Below, in pieces: positions 6,359 to 8,143 of a stretch of DNA of 8,143 bases (its first letter is position 1; every line of letters starts with the position of its first letter). The position numbers and the translations under genes were made by a program. The stretch comes from an uncultured bacterium (lineage in GTDB: Bacteria > Bacillota > Clostridia > Lachnospirales > Lachnospiraceae): NCBI GenBank assembly GCA_937916345.1, contig CALFUE010000187.1, forward strand, positions 1 through 8,143. The letters are read 5' to 3'. The notes beneath the pieces were generated by a model. The model ran no database searches and was not told where the DNA came from. It was given only the letters and a program-made list of their open reading frames with translations.

Positions 6359-6374
6359 TAATAAATGCTATAAT
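6347..6374 (+). promoter_or_regulatory. sigma-A-type promoter driving the riboswitch and CbiK lipoprotein
   Basis: TTGCAT (6347-6352) and a perfect TATAAT (6369-6374) are 16 bp apart. The -35 box is inside the last codons of apbE. The predicted transcription start is near 6381, about 15 nt before the first riboswitch stem, which is where a leader promoter should be. A second TATAAT at 6354-6359 lacks a matching -35 box and is not preferred. Confidence 0.7.
6349..6368. promoter_or_regulatory. perfect 8-4-8 inverted repeat filling the promoter spacer (candidate operator)
   Basis: GCATTTAT (6349-6356) and ATAAATGC (6361-6368) are perfect inverted arms around AATA. The repeat covers the last four bases of the -35 box and ends exactly at the base before the -10 box. 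A dimeric repressor bound here would block RNA polymerase. It also contains the apbE stop codon, so in an apbE read-through transcript it could form a 3' hairpin; no T-run follows, so it is not an intrinsic terminator. The binding protein is unknown. The DtxR/MntR-type regulator 5.5 kb upstream is one guess only. Confidence 0.55.
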
Positions 6375-6395
6375 TAAAAGCCGAGAATTGAATAA

Positions 6396-6574
6396 GCACT
6401 GTGGTGTCAGGAGAATGAGAAAATCCCTCATTTGTCCTGGTGAAAAGGGAAGCAGGTGTGAATCCTGCACGAACTCGTCACCGTATTTAGGGAGCGACCG
6501 CTATCTATGCCACTGGGAGACCGGGAAGGCGGCGTGAGCTGTGATCTATGAGTCGGGAGACCTGCCACAGGTGC
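6396..6574 (+). promoter_or_regulatory. cobalamin (B12) riboswitch aptamer
   Basis: The leader holds the conserved cobalamin riboswitch landmarks in the right order. The closing stem P1 pairs 6396-6404 (GCACTGTGG) with 6565-6574 (CCACAGGTGC), with one bulged base. A peripheral hairpin follows at 6408-6439 (CAGGA...TCCTG enclosing AATGAG...CTCATT). Next come an AAAAGGGAA core segment and the hairpin GCAGG-TGTGAAT-CCTGC (6452-6468), then GCCACTG (6509-6515). The B12 box AGTCGGGAGACCTGCC ends the aptamer (6551-6566). Such elements bind adenosyl- or another cobalamin and switch off B12 synthesis or cobalt and corrinoid uptake genes. The class (adenosyl- versus methyl/hydroxo-type) cannot be assigned safely by eye. 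Its target is the CbiK lipoprotein gene 136 nt downstream. Confidence 0.95.
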
Positions 6575-6647
6575 GTACGATAACCACGAGTAACTGGTTG
6601 TACATAAACAGCGGATCCTTCCGCGCGTATTTTTTGTGTAAAAAACC
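6575..6647 (+). promoter_or_regulatory. riboswitch expression platform: P13-like hairpin versus antiterminator
   Basis: Directly after P1, 6575-6578 pairs with 6600-6603 (GTAC/GTAC) and 6582-6586 with 6595-6599 (AACCA/TGGTT), with an 8-nt loop. This hairpin is placed like P13, whose loop contacts the aptamer when ligand is bound. An alternative stem pairs TACATAAA (6601-6608) with TTTGTGTA (6633-6640), 8 bp with one G-T pair, and continues as GGTT (6596-6599) with AACC (6644-6647). It encloses a small GCGGA/TCCGC hairpin (6611-6624). The alternative uses the 3' arm of the P13-like hairpin and the 5' arm of the terminator, so it excludes both. Inferred logic: ligand bound, P13 and terminator form, gene off; ligand absent, antiterminator forms, gene on. 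Confidence 0.6.
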
Positions 6648-6679
6648 TTTGCCGTGGCTTTCAGGTAAAGGTTTTTTTT
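6640..6679 (+). terminator. intrinsic terminator of the riboswitch
   Basis: ACCTTTGCC (6645-6653) pairs along its whole length with GGTAAAGGT (6664-6672), one G-T pair included, around a 10-nt loop. The A-run at 6640-6644 extends the stem into an 8-T run (6672-6679). It sits between the aptamer and the start codon at 6710, as expected for transcriptional attenuation, and its 5' arm can alternatively pair upstream. Confidence 0.88.
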
Positions 6680-6709
6680 CAGGTAATGCGTGCAGAAAGG
6701 AGCAGACAA

Positions 6710-8143
6710 ATGAAGAGAAAATTATTGGCATGTTTTATGGCGGCAGCCTTTGCGCTATGCGCGTTAAACGGCTGCGGGCCGACGGAAGAACCTGCCACAC
6801 AGACGACACTTGCGCAGGAGGAGACGGATGCTTCCTCAGAGACAGCCGGGCAGACAGAGACAGCAGATACTGAAACGACAGAGACGACAGGGACATTAGA
6901 GGAACAGGCGGCGCATGTGGCAGAGCTCATTGACGCCATCTATGTCCAGGAGAGGACGGACGATACCTTTGCAGCCTGCGCAGCCGCAAAGGAAGCCTGG
7001 GATGCATTGAGTGACGAGGCAAAGGAAATGGTAGAAGGAGTGTACGCTGATCCCGATTATTTCGGGAGAGATACGGGGGACGCATCATTGGACGATCCCC
7101 GGAATCAGGACGATATTGGTGAGAATGAAATATTGGTGGTGAGCTTCGGAACCTCCTTTAACGATTCAAGAGTGAAGGATATAAAGGGTGTAGAGGATGC
7201 TATTGCGGCAAGCTATCCCGACTGGTCAGTCAGGAGAGCCTTTACTTCCCAGATTATCATAAATCATATTCAGGCCAGGGATTTAGAATTTATCGACAAT
7301 ATGGATCAGGCAATGGATCGCGCGGTAAATAACGGTGTAAAAAATCTCATCATTCAGCCCACTCACCTGATGCACGGAGCTGAATATGATGAGCTGGTAA
7401 ATACCGCTAATGCCTATTCGGAAAAAATAAAAAACGTGTATATCTCAGAGCCTCTCCTTGGAGAAACGGGAGCGGATGACAGCGCCACTAACAACGACAA
7501 AGAGATCGTTGCAAAGAGTATCACAAGCGCTGCTTACACTGCTGCCGGATATGATTCTGTTGCTGCTGCCGCAGATGACGGATGCGCCTTTGTATTTATG
7601 GGACATGGCACAAGCCACAAGGCAAAGGTTTCTTACAGTCAGATGCAGGCTCAGATGATGGAACTCGGGTATAATAATGTCTTCATCGGGACGGTGGAGG
7701 GTGAGCCTGAGGAAACCTCCTGTGAGGATGTGTTGAATAAGGCTGCTGCGGCAGGATACAAAAAGGTAATCCTTCGTCCCCTCATGGTTGTTGCCGGAGA
7801 TCACGCCAATAACGATATGGCGGGAGACGATGAGGATTCATGGCTTTCCGTTTTCAAAGCCTCAGGAAACTTTGACAGCGTAGAATGCCAGATTGATGGT
7901 CTCGGTTCCATCGATGCTATACAGGCTCTCTATGTGGAGCACACCGGAAACGCGATGCAGGGAGGAAATGAATCAGGGGAAAACACCTCGTCAGACAATG
8001 ACGCCGCGTCTCTTGAGGACGGAGAATATATGGCGGATTTCATTACCGACAGCACCATGTTCCATGTCAATGAGGCACTGGACGGCAGGGGTGAGCTGAC
8101 GGTAAAGGACGGAGAGATGACCATTCATGTGAGCCTGGCGTCC
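6710..8143 (+). CDS. cbiK: surface lipoprotein with CbiK (sirohydrochlorin cobaltochelatase) domain, 3' end missing
   Basis: At least 478 residues, open at the window edge; AAAGGAG at 6696-6702 is 7 nt before the ATG. Residues 1-21 are a lipoprotein signal peptide with LNGC, lipidated Cys22. Residues 23-65 form a Thr/Glu/Ala-rich stalk. Residues 70-110 are a small helical module (VAELIDAI...AKEAWDALSDEAKEMVEG) like the short repeats common in Gram-positive surface proteins. Residues about 140-412 are a CbiK domain: ILVVSFGTSF, QPTHLMHGAEYDEL (His219), MGHGTSH (His299) and MVVAGDHANNDMAGD (His365). The last two His residues match the metal-insertion His pair of Salmonella CbiK (145 and 207). 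CbiK inserts Co2+ into sirohydrochlorin in anaerobic B12 synthesis; an exported form (CbiKP) is known in Desulfovibrio. After an Asn/Ser/Glu-rich linker, a second domain begins near 437 (DGEYMADFITDSTMFHV), probably beta-rich. B12 control fits a cobalt or tetrapyrrole role; whether it is a chelatase or a binding/uptake protein is open. Confidence 0.88.
   Translation, partial: MKRKLLACFMAAAFALCALNGCGPTEEPATQTTLAQEETDASSETAGQTETADTETTETTGTLEEQAAHVAELIDAIYVQERTDDTFAACAAAKEAWDALSDEAKEMVEGVYADPDYFGRDTGDASLDDPRNQDDIGENEILVVSFGTSFNDSRVKDIKGVEDAIAASYPDWSVRRAFTSQIIINHIQARDLEFIDNMDQAMDRAVNNGVKNLIIQPTHLMHGAEYDELVNTANAYSEKIKNVYISEPLLGETGADDSATNNDKEIVAKSITSAAYTAAGYDSVAAAADDGCAFVFMGHGTSHKAKVSYSQMQAQMMELGYNNVFIGTVEGEPEETSCEDVLNKAAAAGYKKVILRPLMVVAGDHANNDMAGDDEDSWLSVFKASGNFDSVECQIDGLGSIDAIQALYVEHTGNAMQGGNESGENTSSDNDAASLEDGEYMADFITDSTMFHVNEALDGRGELTVKDGEMTIHVSLAS

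Noticed and set aside
6354..6359. Second TATAAT as the -10 box of the riboswitch promoter
   Set aside because: No matching -35 box exists 16-18 bp upstream, while TATAAT at 6369-6374 pairs with TTGCAT at 16 bp.
6611..6635. GCGGA/TCCGC hairpin plus T-run as an extra terminator
   Set aside because: The stem is only 5 bp and is separated from the T-run by GCGTA; it fits better as the inner hairpin of the antiterminator.
6541..6873. Open frame of 110 codons across the riboswitch and the start of the lipoprotein gene
   Set aside because: It covers structured RNA (B12 box, P13-like hairpin, terminator) and then reads the lipoprotein gene out of frame; the product has no recognisable features.
6797..6900. 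Thr/Glu-rich repeated bases as a tandem repeat or mobile element trace
   Set aside because: It is a low-complexity stalk of a surface lipoprotein in continuous reading frame; no regular unit length is kept.
1..8143. CRISPR arrays, tRNA or rRNA genes, insertion sequences, phage or defence genes
   Set aside because: No regularly spaced repeats, cloverleaf sequences, transposase-like frames or terminal repeats were seen; the window is dense with ordinary metabolic genes.

Overview
The window looks like chromosomal DNA from a Gram-positive anaerobe of the Clostridia, most likely a Lachnospiraceae-type gut bacterium. This is inferred from strong AGGAG-type ribosome binding sites, lipobox-bearing lipoproteins, a single-domain 328-aa phosphotransacetylase, a short DtxR/MntR-type regulator beginning with an ESAENYLE motif, and a trigger-factor-like lipoprotein. 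No 16S gene or other decisive marker is present, so the genus cannot be named.

Layout. Positions 2-445 hold the 3' end of purD (purine synthesis). It converges, with one base between the stop codons, on a minus-strand DtxR/MntR-family metalloregulator (447-848). A 151-bp divergent intergenic region carrying two inverted repeats separates the regulator from a secreted trigger-factor-like lipoprotein (1000-2010). Next comes a tightly packed plus-strand run: pta (2101-3087), a CaCA-family cation/Ca2+ exchanger (3104-4087), proA (4108-5337) and apbE (5321-6358, overlapping proA by 17 nt). It probably forms one operon, although the functions are mixed and neither ackA (for pta) nor proB (for proA) is adjacent.

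The most structured part is 6347-6709. A good sigma-A-type promoter (TTGCAT, 16 nt, TATAAT) sits over the apbE stop codon. Its spacer is filled by a perfect 8+4+8 inverted repeat. A cobalamin riboswitch follows (P1 closed at 6396-6404/6565-6574, B12 box 6551-6566), then a P13-like hairpin and a strong intrinsic terminator (6640-6679). A second pairing (6596-6608 with 6633-6647) would exclude both the P13-like hairpin and the terminator, so a complete ON/OFF switch can be read from the sequence. It controls a gene starting at 6710 that runs off the window. That gene encodes a surface lipoprotein with a CbiK (sirohydrochlorin cobaltochelatase) domain between a Thr/Glu-rich stalk with a small helical module and a second, C-terminal domain.

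Working model (inference): the right half encodes a B12-repressed, extracytoplasmic cobalt- or tetrapyrrole-handling function, next to the membrane-anchored flavin transferase ApbE and in the same neighbourhood as a metalloregulator with unusual metal ligands. The best candidate for an under-described system is the displayed CbiK lipoprotein with layered control by a promoter-spacer operator and a riboswitch.
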